In this document: in pieces, positions 6,839-15,045 of the stretch
How positions within the stretch are numbered: position 1 is the stretch's first letter
Layout of the letters: each line of letters opens with the position of its first letter
Assembly: GCF_030816715.1 (NCBI RefSeq)
Contig: NZ_JAUSYH010000001.1
Coordinates: 558,001-622,000 of the forward strand
Source: Streptomyces achromogenes
Lineage (GTDB): Bacteria > Actinomycetota > Actinomycetes > Streptomycetales > Streptomycetaceae
Direction: 5' to 3'
DNA: 64,000 bases
Translations under genes and position numbers: made by a program
The notes under the pieces: generated by a model
What the model saw: only the letters and a program-made list of their open reading frames with translations
Told to the model about the DNA's origin: nothing
The model's database searches: none

Positions 6839-9670
6839 TCAGTCGGCGCGAGGTGCGAGGCCGAGACCGGTGAGCGCCGCAGCGCCGGCCGCCGTGTGGG
6901 CGTCCCCGGCGAGCAGGAGGGTCCGGGCCGCCTGGTAGTGGCAGCCCGCCGCCCCGAACGCCGTCGCGGCGGCGGCCATGCGCGCCTGGTCGCCGTCCAA
7001 CAGCGCTTCGGACCGGTCCAGTTGGGCGGTGGCGATGGAGTTGCCGGCGACGATGGCGCGTGCGGCTCCGATCCGCTCGCGGGCGTCCGGGTGTCCGGCC
7101 AGCACCGACGCCTCCGCCCGCACCGCCGCGTACCAGTGCAGCCAGACCCAGGTGACCCACTTCCACACCCGGTCCGGCGGCTCCGCCACCCGTTCCAGCG
7201 CCGCATCCGCTTCCCCGCGGTGCAGCGACACCGTCGCATCGAAGATCGCGCCGTAGCCGTGGCGGTGCTCGGACTCGTGCCCGGCTTCGTGGACGATCGC
7301 GAGCCACGCCGCCCTGGCCTCGTGATCGCCGCGCAGCCCGTGGACCATCGCGACGGACGCGGCGGCCGGGCCGAGCGAGAACGACCGCTGGCGGCCGCCG
7401 CGCTCCCACGCGTCGAGGAAGCGCGCGCTGCCCGTGAGCACGTCGTCGGCGGCGCCCGCGAAGGCGTCCGCGACGAGCAGCCAGGAGACGGCGTGATGGC
7501 CGGCCTCGGCAAGCAGCGGGTGACCGGCGAGCTGCCGGCCCCACCGCCGGGCCTGTTCCAGCTCGCCCACCCCCAGCGCGGTCGCGGACGCCATGGCGAG
7601 GGCGTCCATGCGCTCGTGCGCGGCGGCGGGCGTGCGCGGCGCCGCGGCGAGCACGTCGATCCGGCGGCGGGCGGACCCCGCCGCCCCGAACGGCCGGCCC
7701 GCCCAGCTGTGGGCGCCGGAGAGCGCGTCGAGGGCCGCGGACTCGGCCACCGGGTCGTCCGCCCGCCGGGCCAGTTCCACGGCCCGCTCGGCGTATCCGA
7801 CCGTCTCGTGCGCGGTGTTGTCCGTGTCGCCCTGGACCGCGCCGAAGGCGTCCGCCACCACCGCGGCCTCGGCCAGCGCGACCGCCGCCCCGGCCGCCGG
7901 GCCTCCGTCGCGGGACAGCTCGCGCGCCGCCGCGAGCAGGCCGGCCGCCTCCCGGGCGGTGGGGACCCGTGCGAACGTGCTGGAGAAGCGGTACGCGACG
8001 GTGGCCGCGGCCGCCAGGTCGCGGGCCGCCGCCGCCGAGTCGCCGGCCCGGCGGGCCGCGTCCGCGGCAGCACGGTGCAGGCGGAGCATGTCGTCGCCGA
8101 GCCTGCGGCAGCCGGCAACCCCTGCGGCCCGGCGCAGCGCGGCGGCGGCGCCGGCCGGGTCGCCCGCCGCGTCGGCGAGCGTCGCCGCCTGCTCGAAGCG
8201 CTGCTGGGCCTCGCCGACCAGGGTGCGGGCGAAGGCCAGGCCCGCCAGGGACAGTGCGAGGCGGCGGGCGTCCGCGCGCCGCTCCGGCCGGTCGGCCGCC
8301 CAGGCCAGGGCCGTCCGCAGGTCGTCGGCCGTCGCGTCGAACCCTGCCCAGCGGCCCTCGTCCGCGAACTCCGCCGACGCGTCGGACCGTCGGGCGTCCT
8401 CCAGGGCGGACGCGGCGCCCAGGCACCAGCCGAGGTGGCGGGAGCGGACGTCGGCCGGCTCATCGGCGTCGGTCAGCCGCCGGGCGCCGTACTGGCGGAC
8501 GGTCTCCAGCGCCCGGTACCGAACGCCTGCCGGTGACGGCGTCGCGGTCAGCAGACTCTGCTCGGCGAGTCTGCCGAGGCCGTCGGCGACCGCGGCCGGG
8601 TCCAGCGGCGCGAAGGCGGCCACCGCGGTCGCCGCCTCGGCCGTGAACGGCGCAGCGAACACCGAGATCCGGCGCAGCAACGCCCGGTCCGGCGGGTCGA
8701 GCAGGTCGTGGCTCCAGTCCAGCACCGCCCCCACCGAGCGGTGCCGGTCGTGCGCACGCGGCCCGCCTGCGAGCATGCGCAACTGGTCGGTGAGACCGGC
8801 CGTGAGGCCCTCCAGCCCCAGGGCGGGATAGCGTGCGGCCGCCAGCTCGATGGCCAGCGCCATCCCGTCGAGGCCGGCGCAGAGCGCCGCGACGCCCTCG
8901 CGCGCCGTCGCGTCCGGTGCGCGGCCGGCCGCCGCCGCCCGCTCGACGAACAGCGCCACGGCCTCCGACTCCTCGCCGTCCGCCCAGGACAGCGGGGGCA
9001 CCTCGAAGGCCCACTCGAACGGCACCAGCATCCGGGCGCGGCTCGTCGCGAGCACCTGCACCCCCGGGCAGACCGTCAGCAGCCGCTCCACGAACGGGGT
9101 TACGCCCTCGAGAACCTGCTCGCAGTTGTCCAGCACCAGCAGGGTCCGGTGGTCGGCCAGCGCGGCGAGCACCGTCTCGTCGACGCCACGACCCGGCTGC
9201 TCACCCGTGCCCACCGTCGCGGCGACCGCCGCGCCCACCCGTCCCGGATCGGTGACCGGGGCCAGATCCACGAACCACACCCCGTCGGGGAAGTCCCCGG
9301 CCGTCTGCGCCGCGACCGCCAGCGCGAGCCGGGTCTTGCCCACGCCGCCCGGCCCGACCGCGGTCACCAGCCGGCGCGTCTTCACGGCTTCGGCGAGGTC
9401 GGCGCGCTCCCGCGTCCGGCCCACGAACGCCGTCAGCGGCGTCGGCAGTGCGGGCGTCGGGCGCGTCTGCCCGGCGCGGGCGAGGTCGGCCGCACGCCGG
9501 GACAGGGTGCGCCGGTCCGGAGCCCGGAGCTTGCGCAGCAGCGCGGAGACGTGCGACTCCACCGTGCGTACCGAGATGAACAACTGCGCGGAGATCTCCG
9601 CGTTGCTGAGGTGCTCGCCGAGCAGCGCGAGCACTTCCGCTTCCCGGGCCGAGATCGCTGGAGTGGACAC
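6839..9670 (-). CDS. Large regulator: N-terminal LuxR HTH plus NB-ARC-type ATPase and TPR-like region
   Basis: About 943 residues. Order: LuxR-type HTH at residues 6-61 (ISAREAEVLALLGEHLSNAE..., VRTVESHVSALLRKL), a linker, a STAND/NB-ARC-like ATPase with Walker A GPGGVGKT near 106, Walker B LLVLDNCEQVLEG, and RALETVRQYGARRL, then a long alanine-rich helical region likely to be TPR-like. Such proteins are ATP-switched transcription factors; the ligand is unknown. Most large ATPase LuxR (LAL) proteins have the HTH at the C-terminus, so an N-terminal HTH is a variant layout. The start is uncertain: GTG at 9670 sits just before the HTH but has no clear ribosome site, while ATG 9778 or GTG 9868 would add a low-complexity tail. 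RidA lies downstream on the same strand. Confidence 0.85.
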   Translation of the reverse strand: MSTPAISAREAEVLALLGEHLSNAEISAQLFISVRTVESHVSALLRKLRAPDRRTLSRRAADLARAGQTRPTPALPTPLTAFVGRTRERADLAEAVKTRRLVTAVGPGGVGKTRLALAVAAQTAGDFPDGVWFVDLAPVTDPGRVGAAVAATVGTGEQPGRGVDETVLAALADHRTLLVLDNCEQVLEGVTPFVERLLTVCPGVQVLATSRARMLVPFEWAFEVPPLSWADGEESEAVALFVERAAAAGRAPDATAREGVAALCAGLDGMALAIELAAARYPALGLEGLTAGLTDQLRMLAGGPRAHDRHRSVGAVLDWSHDLLDPPDRALLRRISVFAAPFTAEAATAVAAFAPLDPAAVADGLGRLAEQSLLTATPSPAGVRYRALETVRQYGARRLTDADEPADVRSRHLGWCLGAASALEDARRSDASAEFADEGRWAGFDATADDLRTALAWAADRPERRADARRLALSLAGLAFARTLVGEAQQRFEQAATLADAAGDPAGAAAALRRAAGVAGCRRLGDDMLRLHRAAADAARRAGDSAAAARDLAAAATVAYRFSSTFARVPTAREAAGLLAAARELSRDGGPAAGAAVALAEAAVVADAFGAVQGDTDNTAHETVGYAERAVELARRADDPVAESAALDALSGAHSWAGRPFGAAGSARRRIDVLAAAPRTPAAAHERMDALAMASATALGVGELEQARRWGRQLAGHPLLAEAGHHAVSWLLVADAFAGAADDVLTGSARFLDAWERGGRQRSFSLGPAAASVAMVHGLRGDHEARAAWLAIVHEAGHESEHRHGYGAIFDATVSLHRGEADAALERVAEPPDRVWKWVTWVWLHWYAAVRAEASVLAGHPDARERIGAARAIVAGNSIATAQLDRSEALLDGDQARMAAAATAFGAAGCHYQAARTLLLAGDAHTAAGAAALTGLGLAPRAD

Positions 9671-9936
9671 CGGGACATTATCCGCGGCGGTCGCCCCGGG
9701 GCCGCAGGCGGTCCGGGTCCGCTCCTCGGTCCTGTCCGTCGTCCGGTCCTCCGCGTGTCCTGTCCGTGGTCCGGTCATCTCCGTGTCCTGTCCGCGGTGC
9801 TTTCCGTGGTGCTTTCCGTGGTGAGCACGGACGCGGCGGCCACAGCGCTCGGGAGAGGCTGTGACCACGGCGTCCGAGCCCCGGCGGGGACTCCCCGGCG
9901 CCGCTCACGATCACCTCACCGACCGCAGGAGCGACC

Positions 9937-10443
9937 ATGACCGGATCGTCCGCACCGGCGTACGAGACCACGGGCCCGCGGCCCGGGCCCTCGGGCGCCG
10001 GCCCCCGCCCCCGCGCGGTGCGCCGCCACGACACCGAGCACCGGCTCGCCCACGACGTCGACGTCTGGGTGGCCAGCGCCTCTCCCGAGGGCACACCCCA
10101 CCTCGTGCCGCTCTCCTTCGACTGGGACGGCCGCACGCTGCTCATGGCCACCCCGGCGGACAGCCCGACCGGCCGGAACCTGGCGGCCTCCCGGACCGCC
10201 CGGCTGGCCCTCGGTCACACCCGTGACGTCTGCATGATCGAGGGCGAGGCCGAGGTCCTCGGCATCGACGCCCTGTCGCCGCGGCAGGGCGACCGGTTCG
10301 CCGAACGCACGGGCTTCGACCCGCGCACCCTCACCACGGAATACCGCTGGTTCCGCGTCACCCCGCGCCGCGTCCAGAGCTGGCGCGAGGCGGACGAGCT
10401 GACCGGCCGAGAGCTCATGCGCGACGGCCGCTGGCTGGCCTGA
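9937..10443 (+). CDS. PPOX-class split-barrel flavin/F420-dependent protein
   Basis: A 168-residue cytoplasmic protein with a pyridoxamine-5-phosphate-oxidase-like split barrel. Seen: VDVWVASASPEGTPHLVPLSFDWDG (strand-turn-strand core), LLMATPADSPTGRNLAAS (cofactor phosphate contact region), ARLALGHTRDVCMIEGEAEVL and a C-terminal FRVTPRRVQSWRE, the usual end of this group. Actinobacterial members use FMN or F420; which one is used here cannot be read. The ATG at 9937 has CAGGAG about 7 bases upstream. It is divergent from the LuxR-type regulator, with about 270 bases between start codons, so that regulator is a candidate controller. Confidence 0.8.
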   Translation: MTGSSAPAYETTGPRPGPSGAGPRPRAVRRHDTEHRLAHDVDVWVASASPEGTPHLVPLSFDWDGRTLLMATPADSPTGRNLAASRTARLALGHTRDVCMIEGEAEVLGIDALSPRQGDRFAERTGFDPRTLTTEYRWFRVTPRRVQSWREADELTGRELMRDGRWLA

Positions 10444-10527
10444 GCGCCCGCCGCGACACCGTTCCCCCGACCCGAAGTACCGGGCCTCACCAGCGATCTG
10501 ATTGACCGTCGACCAAGGAGCTCCGTC

Positions 10528-11001
10528 ATGACGAACACCCAGCAGCCCGCCCGCAGCAGCGCCGCCCCCGAGAAGTTCGACGGGTTCACGGACGAGGAGC
10601 GCGCCGCGATGAAGGAACACGCCCGGGACCTCAAGACGACCGCGCGCCGCAGCCCGCGCACCGCCAAGGCGGACGGCGAGAAGGACGTGCTGGCGAAGAT
10701 CGCCGACATGGCGGACGCCGACCGCGTCCTCGCCGAAGGACTGCACCGGATCGTCACGGCGGCCGCCCCGGACCTGGCGCCCAAGCTCTGGTACGGCATG
10801 CCCGCCTACGCCAGGAACGGCAAGGTGGTGTGTTTCTTCCAGAGCGCGCAGAAGTTCAAGACCCGCTACGCCACCCTCGGCTTCAGCGACCAGGCGGGCC
10901 TCGACGACGACGCCATGTGGCCCACGGCGTACGCCCTGACGAAGCTGGACGCCGCCACCGAATCCCGTATCACCGAGCTCGTCGCGAGGGCGGCGGGCTG
11001 A
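10528..11001 (+). CDS. DUF1801 family protein
   Basis: A 157-residue soluble protein. The C-terminal half has the DUF1801/YdhG-like pattern: APDLAPKLWYGMPAYARNGKVVCFFQSAQKFKTRYATLGF followed by a helical tail. The N-terminal ~60 residues are charged and helical (ERAAMKEHARDLKTTARR). The function of the family is not established; some members have been discussed as iron-chaperone-like (frataxin-like fold). The ATG at 10528 follows GGAG 7 bases upstream. It is 84 bases downstream of the split-barrel gene on the same strand and may be cotranscribed. Confidence 0.8.
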   Translation: MTNTQQPARSSAAPEKFDGFTDEERAAMKEHARDLKTTARRSPRTAKADGEKDVLAKIADMADADRVLAEGLHRIVTAAAPDLAPKLWYGMPAYARNGKVVCFFQSAQKFKTRYATLGFSDQAGLDDDAMWPTAYALTKLDAATESRITELVARAAG

Positions 11002-11047
11002 CGGGGCTCCCGCCGCGGCGGTCACCGCGCCCTGACCCGGCGGTGGT

Positions 11048-11283
11048 TCAGCCCCCTTCGCGTTCCACGGGAAGCCACAGCTCGGCGTCGGCCTCGGTCC
11101 CGTCCGGCGACGGACGGGTGCGCAGGATCTCGGGGCCGGGACGGCTGCGGTAGGGATTGGCGGGAACCACTCGGTGAACACGTCCCGCCACAGGACCTGG
11201 ATGGCCTCCGGCACCGGCCCCGAGGCGGTGAAGACCGCCCAGGTGCCGGCCGGGACGTCCAGGCGGGTGGCCCCCTCGGGCAC
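11048..11283 (-). pseudogene. GyrI-like/effector-binding domain fragment, frameshifted
   Basis: Read leftward, two frames together give a small-molecule-binding GyrI-like domain: LDVPAGTWAVFTASGP and VLWRDVFTEWFP in one frame, then ANPYRSRPGPEILRTRP and AELWLPVEREGG in the next. The switch is at about 11157, where one G appears to be missing. The N-terminal part, and any DNA-binding domain that such proteins often carry, is absent: at 11283 the sequence changes to a sigma-factor fragment on the opposite strand. No function is expected. Confidence 0.7.
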
Positions 11284-11289
11284 GGCCGC

Positions 11290-11419
11290 GGAGCGGATCG
11301 ACCACCCTCGCGCCTACCTGGTGCGGATCGCCGTGAACGCGGCGCTCGCCCACCGGGACGCCGTCGACCGCCGTCGCGAGACCTACGTCGGCCCCTGGCT
11401 CCCCGAACCGCTCGTCACG
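11290..11419 (+). pseudogene. Fragment of an ECF-type sigma factor
   Basis: An internal piece of about 43 residues, RIDHPRAYLVRIAVNAAL to RRRETYVGPWLPEPLVT, matching the end of region 2 and the linker of SigJ-like ECF sigma factors. Both ends are lost: it abuts the inverted GyrI-like fragment on the left and an MMPL fragment on the right. It has no start, no region 4 and cannot be functional. Confidence 0.7.
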
Positions 11420-11427
11420 CCACGGCG

Positions 11428-12167
11428 ATGGTGCTCGCGGAGCTCGAGGACGATCCCAGCAGCACGGCCGCGATGCGTACCGTCGAGCGTGCCCGGGCCG
11501 CCGTCCACCCATCGAGGGCGCGCGGGCCCAGGTGGGGGGCAACACCGCGATCCTGCTCGACACGCAGAACGCCGCCGCCCACGACTCCGCGGTGATCATT
11601 CCCATCGTGCTGGGCATGGTGTTCCTCATCCTGATGCTGCTGCTGCGGGCAGTCGTCGCGCCGCTGCTGCTGATGGCGACGGTGGTCCTGTCGTTCGCAG
11701 CGGCCCTCGGGGTCAGCGGCCTGGTGTTCCAGCACGTGTTCGGCTTCGCCGGGACGAAGGCGTCCTTCCCACTGCTGACGTTCGTGTTCCTGGTCGCGCT
11801 GGGCATCGACCACAACATCTTCCTCGTCACCCGGGTGCGCGAGGTGACTCTGCTGCACGGCACCCGGCGCGGCGCGCTGACCGGACTGTCCGCGACCGGG
11901 GGTGTCATCATGTCGGCCGGGCTCGTGCTGGCCGGCACGTTCGCGGCGATGGCCTCGCTGCCGTTGGTGTTCGCGGCCGAGCTGGGGTTCGCGGTGGCGT
12001 TCGGGGTGCTGCTGGACACCGCGGTCGTCCGTTCGGTGCTGGTGACCGCGCTGACGCTGGACGTGGGCCGGTGGATGTGGTGGGCCGGCCGGCTGTTCCG
12101 GCGTCAGGACCCGTCGCCGTCGTCCACGGGCGAGCCCGAGCGCGAGCCGCTGCTCCGGAGCACGTGA
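11428..12167 (+). pseudogene. C-terminal remnant of an MMPL family transporter
   Basis: The piece begins with LEDDPSSTAAMRTVERARAAVH, shifts frame at about 11508 and continues from 11532 as an open stretch of about 211 residues. That stretch carries VGGNTAILLDTQNAA and about five membrane segments, including the LVALGIDHNIFLVTRVREV landmark of MMPL/RND lipid or drug exporters. Full MMPL proteins are 700-1000 residues with two such halves; the first half is missing. The open part could be called as a protein from GTG 11532, but it lacks the N-terminal half and is probably non-functional. Confidence 0.75.
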
Positions 12168-12226
12168 GGCTCCGGGGCGCGTGAGCACGTGAGGCTCCGG
12201 GGCGCGTAAGGCTCCGGGGCGCGCTC
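12163..12226 (+). repeat. Short direct repeats after the MMPL remnant
   Basis: The motif GTGAGGCTCCGGGGCGCGT occurs at about 12165 and again at about 12190, and GGCTCCGGGGCGCG a third time near 12210, giving a decaying tandem array directly after the remnant's stop. Confidence 0.7.
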
Positions 12227-12342
12227 CCGGGCACGTGACGGCGGCGGACTGGCCGACCGGGCGCAGGGCGGTCCCCCGGGCGGAGGCTGCTTCCTCTGAG
12301 GCTCCTCAAGTCGCTTGGCAGGAGCGGGACAAGGCGGCCACG

Positions 12343-12687
12343 ATGACCGGCATGACGGGACTCGCGGGACTCAGCAGGAAACAGGACGCCGTACTGATCG
12401 TCCGGGACTCGGACCTGGTCGCGGCCGCCCTTCGGCAGGCGCTCGCCGAGGCCTCGCCCGAGGAGCGCCCCGGACTGGAACGCGCCGCCGCACTGGTCGG
12501 GTCCACCGCCGCCGCCACCGACGGTCAGCTGCGCGCCCGTTGGGTCCGCTCCCGGCTCGCCTCGGCCGGCTTCACCGGCGACCTCGCCTCGGTCTCGGCG
12601 GTGAAGGCGCTGCGCAAGGCGGAGCCGGGCCTGAGCCTGCTGGCGGCCGTGCGCCTGCAGAAGGACGCGGTGGCGTTCCCGGAGTGA
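12343..12687 (+). CDS. Hypothetical protein
   Basis: A 114-residue soluble, helix-rich protein I do not recognise. It has no signal peptide, membrane segment or cysteine cluster. Seen: LSRKQDAVLIVRDSDLVAAAL, an acidic SPEERPGLERAAALV stretch and a basic end, ALRKAEPGLSLLAAVRLQKD. Codon use is normal for this DNA, so it looks like a real gene. Two nearby ATGs (12343, 12352) are possible; the first follows an AAGG-containing stretch. It lies between the MMPL remnant and a convergent methyltransferase. Confidence 0.6.
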   Translation: MTGMTGLAGLSRKQDAVLIVRDSDLVAAALRQALAEASPEERPGLERAAALVGSTAAATDGQLRARWVRSRLASAGFTGDLASVSAVKALRKAEPGLSLLAAVRLQKDAVAFPE

Positions 12688-12724
12688 ACGGGAGGCGTCC
12701 GGGCGCTGTGCGCGCGGCCGGCCG

Positions 12725-12743
12725 CCCACCGCTCGCCGGTGGG
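12725..12743. terminator. Hairpin between convergent genes
   Basis: CCCACCG pairs with CGGTGGG around a 5-base loop, just outside the stop of the methyltransferase gene and 38 bases after the preceding gene's stop. It has no U-tract, as is usual in this kind of genome. Confidence 0.4.
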
Positions 12744-12744
12744 A

Positions 12745-13578
12745 TCAGCGTGGTGTCCGCCAGGTCATGATCTCGGTGGCCGGAAGACGTTCGGCGAAGC
12801 GGCCGTCGGACGCCTCCTGCCGCAGCAGGGCGCGCAGATCCCGCTCGAAGTGGCCCACCCGGTCGCCGAACAGATGGGGCGCGGAGTCGGACCGGGAGAA
12901 CGCCCACGCCACGATGTCGTCCGCGGTGCGCTCGGCCACGCCGCCGGCCGGCACGACATGCCGCCGGAAGTCCACGAACCCGGCCCGGGCCATGACGAGG
13001 TCCTCCCGGTCCGGCGTGCCGTTCACGAGTACTCCGCGTCCGGCGCGGCGCACCGGACCGAGATATCGGCGCACGAGGGCGGCGATCCGGTCGTACTGGG
13101 GCGCGGGCGACGGCAGCGGCCTCGGGTCGGGGGGCGGGTTCTCGTGGTCGCTGACGTGGACGAGGAAGCCTCCCGGTTCCAGCATCCGCAGCACCGTGGC
13201 GGCGACGCGGTCCCGGTCGGTCCAGTGGAAGGACTGGGCGAACACCACCGCCCGGAACTCCCCGAGCCCCGCCGGCAGGTCCTCGGCACGGGCGGCCACC
13301 CAGCGGGCGGCGACGCCGTGCCGGCCGGCCCGGCGTTCGGCCTCGGCCAGCATGTCCTCGTCCGGGTCGACGCCCACCGCCTCGGCGAAGCGGGGCGCGA
13401 GGGCGAGCAGCACGGTGCCGGGGCCGCAACCCACGTCGAGGAGTCTGCCCCGGCCGTCCAGACCGAGGGCGTCGGCGACGGTCTCGGCGAAGCCCGGAGC
13501 GTACGGGAGTCGGCCCCGCTCGTAGTAGGCCGCGCTGCCCCGGAACAGAGAGCTGTCCCATTCCCACCCGTCAGGCAT
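12745..13578 (-). CDS. Class I SAM-dependent methyltransferase
   Basis: A 277-residue cytoplasmic enzyme with a Rossmann-type methyltransferase domain at about residues 40-150. Motif I is LLDVGCGPGTVLLAL, the acidic end of strand 2 is AVGVDPDEDML, and AVVFAQSFHWTD plus LRMLEPGGFLVHV give motifs II-III. FHWTD is typical of a group of small-molecule methyltransferases (UbiE-like), but the substrate is not known. The C-terminal half is helical. It is transcribed leftward and starts at an ATG at 13578. Its neighbours do not suggest a pathway. Confidence 0.85.
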   Translation of the reverse strand: MPDGWEWDSSLFRGSAAYYERGRLPYAPGFAETVADALGLDGRGRLLDVGCGPGTVLLALAPRFAEAVGVDPDEDMLAEAERRAGRHGVAARWVAARAEDLPAGLGEFRAVVFAQSFHWTDRDRVAATVLRMLEPGGFLVHVSDHENPPPDPRPLPSPAPQYDRIAALVRRYLGPVRRAGRGVLVNGTPDREDLVMARAGFVDFRRHVVPAGGVAERTADDIVAWAFSRSDSAPHLFGDRVGHFERDLRALLRQEASDGRFAERLPATEIMTWRTPR

Positions 13579-13844
13579 CCCGTCGCCTCGCCGCCCGCCT
13601 CGCGGACTCCGGCGTCACGGGCGGGAACCCTCCGCCGTGGCGGGCTTCGCGCGGTCGCCCTGTCCCGTCCGTCATGACCGGCAAGGTATCCGAGGTGTCA
13701 CGCTCCCGGCACCGATGTGCGCCTTCCACCGCCCGTCAGCGGCAGTTCCCGCGTGCGCGGGCGCGTTCCGTCACGCGCCGTCGGGCGGTCACCGCGGGGC
13801 GCGGGGGCCGGGGTGACGTCGACGGGCCCGGCCGTGAGGAGGCG

Positions 13845-13988
13845 TCAGCGGCGGCCGCGCAGCCGGGCGAGGAGGCCGCGCGCCTGGGCGCGGCGGCGCG
13901 GGTCGGTCGCGGCACGGCGTGCCTGCTCGATCGTGCGCTGCCCCTGAGGGCTGCGGGCGAACGTCTTGATGCGCTGGATGAGGCTCAT
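13845..13988 (-). CDS. Small basic protein, 47 residues
   Basis: A short gene starting MSLIQRIKTFARSPQGQRTI and ending LLARLRGRR, strongly basic with an amphipathic helix and no signal peptide. GGGAG lies 7 bases before the ATG at 13988, an excellent site, and codon use is typical. Similar short basic proteins occur in streptomycetes as conserved hypotheticals, from memory. Its function is unknown; nucleic-acid or membrane-surface binding would be a guess. Confidence 0.6.
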   Translation of the reverse strand: MSLIQRIKTFARSPQGQRTIEQARRAATDPRRRAQARGLLARLRGRR

Positions 13989-14079
13989 CGCTCTGCTCCC
14001 GTGGGATCCGTCGACGTCGTTCGTCTTCTCGGCTCAGTCCTACCCCCGAACGGGTCGAACAGGCCGGTCGGAAGCCGGA

Positions 14080-14547
14080 TCACGCGCACCGTGCCGCCGG
14101 GGCCACTCTCAGGCCGCGCGTCACCGGGGCGACCGGGGTGCGGACGGGTACGGACGTCGCCCGTGCGGCCGCGGGGGCGGTGCGGGCCGGCTGGACCCGG
14201 TAGGTCGTCTTCGCCGGGTCGGCGACGGGCTCGCCGAGCGTGATGCGTCCGGCGGCGTGCAGCGCGTCGCACTCGGCGCGGGACAGGGCGACGTAGCAGC
14301 CTCCCCGGCCGCTTCCCGCGTCCAGCGGCCGCCAGTAACCGTAGATGCGCCGGCCGTTCGCGTGCTCGGTGACGAAGACGGGGGTACGCGGGTCGGAGAC
14401 GATGCGCAGGATGTCGGCGCCGGCACGGCTCAGCGGCTCCGTGGGGCGGGAGGGCGCCTTCCGCGCGACGGTCCCCGCCCCGCGCTCGTCCGGGAGGGGC
14501 AGACGTGGTGCCGCGGCTGGCCGGCGATTGGCGGTGGTCGGCATCAT
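14080..14547 (-). CDS. Hypothetical protein
   Basis: A 155-residue protein of unknown function. The middle part (residues about 45-105) looks folded: ILRIVSDPRTPVFVTEHANG, RIYGYWRPLDAGSGRGGCYVALSRAECDALHAAGRITLGEPV. Both ends are proline/alanine/arginine-rich and probably disordered. The start is one of two adjacent ATGs (14547 or 14544), with GGAAAGG about 9-12 bases upstream. It is on the same strand as the small genes on both sides, but gaps of 90-150 bases leave an operon unproven. Confidence 0.6.
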   Translation of the reverse strand: MMPTTANRRPAAAPRLPLPDERGAGTVARKAPSRPTEPLSRAGADILRIVSDPRTPVFVTEHANGRRIYGYWRPLDAGSGRGGCYVALSRAECDALHAAGRITLGEPVADPAKTTYRVQPARTAPAAARATSVPVRTPVAPVTRGLRVAPAARCA

Positions 14548-14696
14548 CGGTGACCTTTCCTGGACGGGGACTGGAGACCGCCTACCCGGCGAGCCGGAGT
14601 TGATCTCTCTCCGGAGGCATCCTTCATCACACCACTGACAACGGGCTGTCCCTCAAGCGCCGTCCCCCTTGCGGTGCCTGACGGATCCTCACGGTG

Positions 14697-14873
14697 TCAG
14701 GAGAAGAACCCCCGCGGCGCGGGCAGGCCCGGCGTGAAGGAGGACGGCGCGCTCATGACCCGGTCGAGGTCGCGGCGGATGCGTTCGGCCTCGCCGCGCA
14801 CCTGTGCGGGCACATCACCTCGTTCGCTGACGAGACGGTGGTAGATCGGGGTGTCGTCGAAGACGGGGGTCAC
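14697..14873 (-). CDS. Small hypothetical protein, 58 residues
   Basis: An open frame from a GTG at 14873 reading VTPVFDDTPIYHRLVSERGD and ending APRGFFS. The composition (PVFDDTPIY, GDVPAQVRGEAERIRRDLDRVM) and strong third-position G/C look like a genuine protein and not a chance frame. It resembles short conserved streptomycete proteins of unknown role, but I cannot name a family. The ribosome site is weak (AAGAG 10 bases upstream). Confidence 0.5.
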   Translation of the reverse strand: MTPVFDDTPIYHRLVSERGDVPAQVRGEAERIRRDLDRVMSAPSSFTPGLPAPRGFFS

Positions 14874-15045
14874 CGAGGAGGCTCTTCTTTCGGGTCGAAC
14901 CGGCGCTTACGGGCAGTCGCCTGACGGCCCGGCAGCGGAACCGCCGAACGGCGACATCATCGTATTGTCCCCGATGCGCCGCGGTGCGCGCGACACGGGG
15001 CCCCGTGGAGGACCGTGCGACGCCGGGCGCGGCAGGCTTCCGGCG

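Noticed and set aside
11532..12167. A functional small MMPL-like protein from GTG 11532
   Set aside because: It starts in mid-domain and upstream sequence, one frame away, continues the same protein, so it is a remnant.
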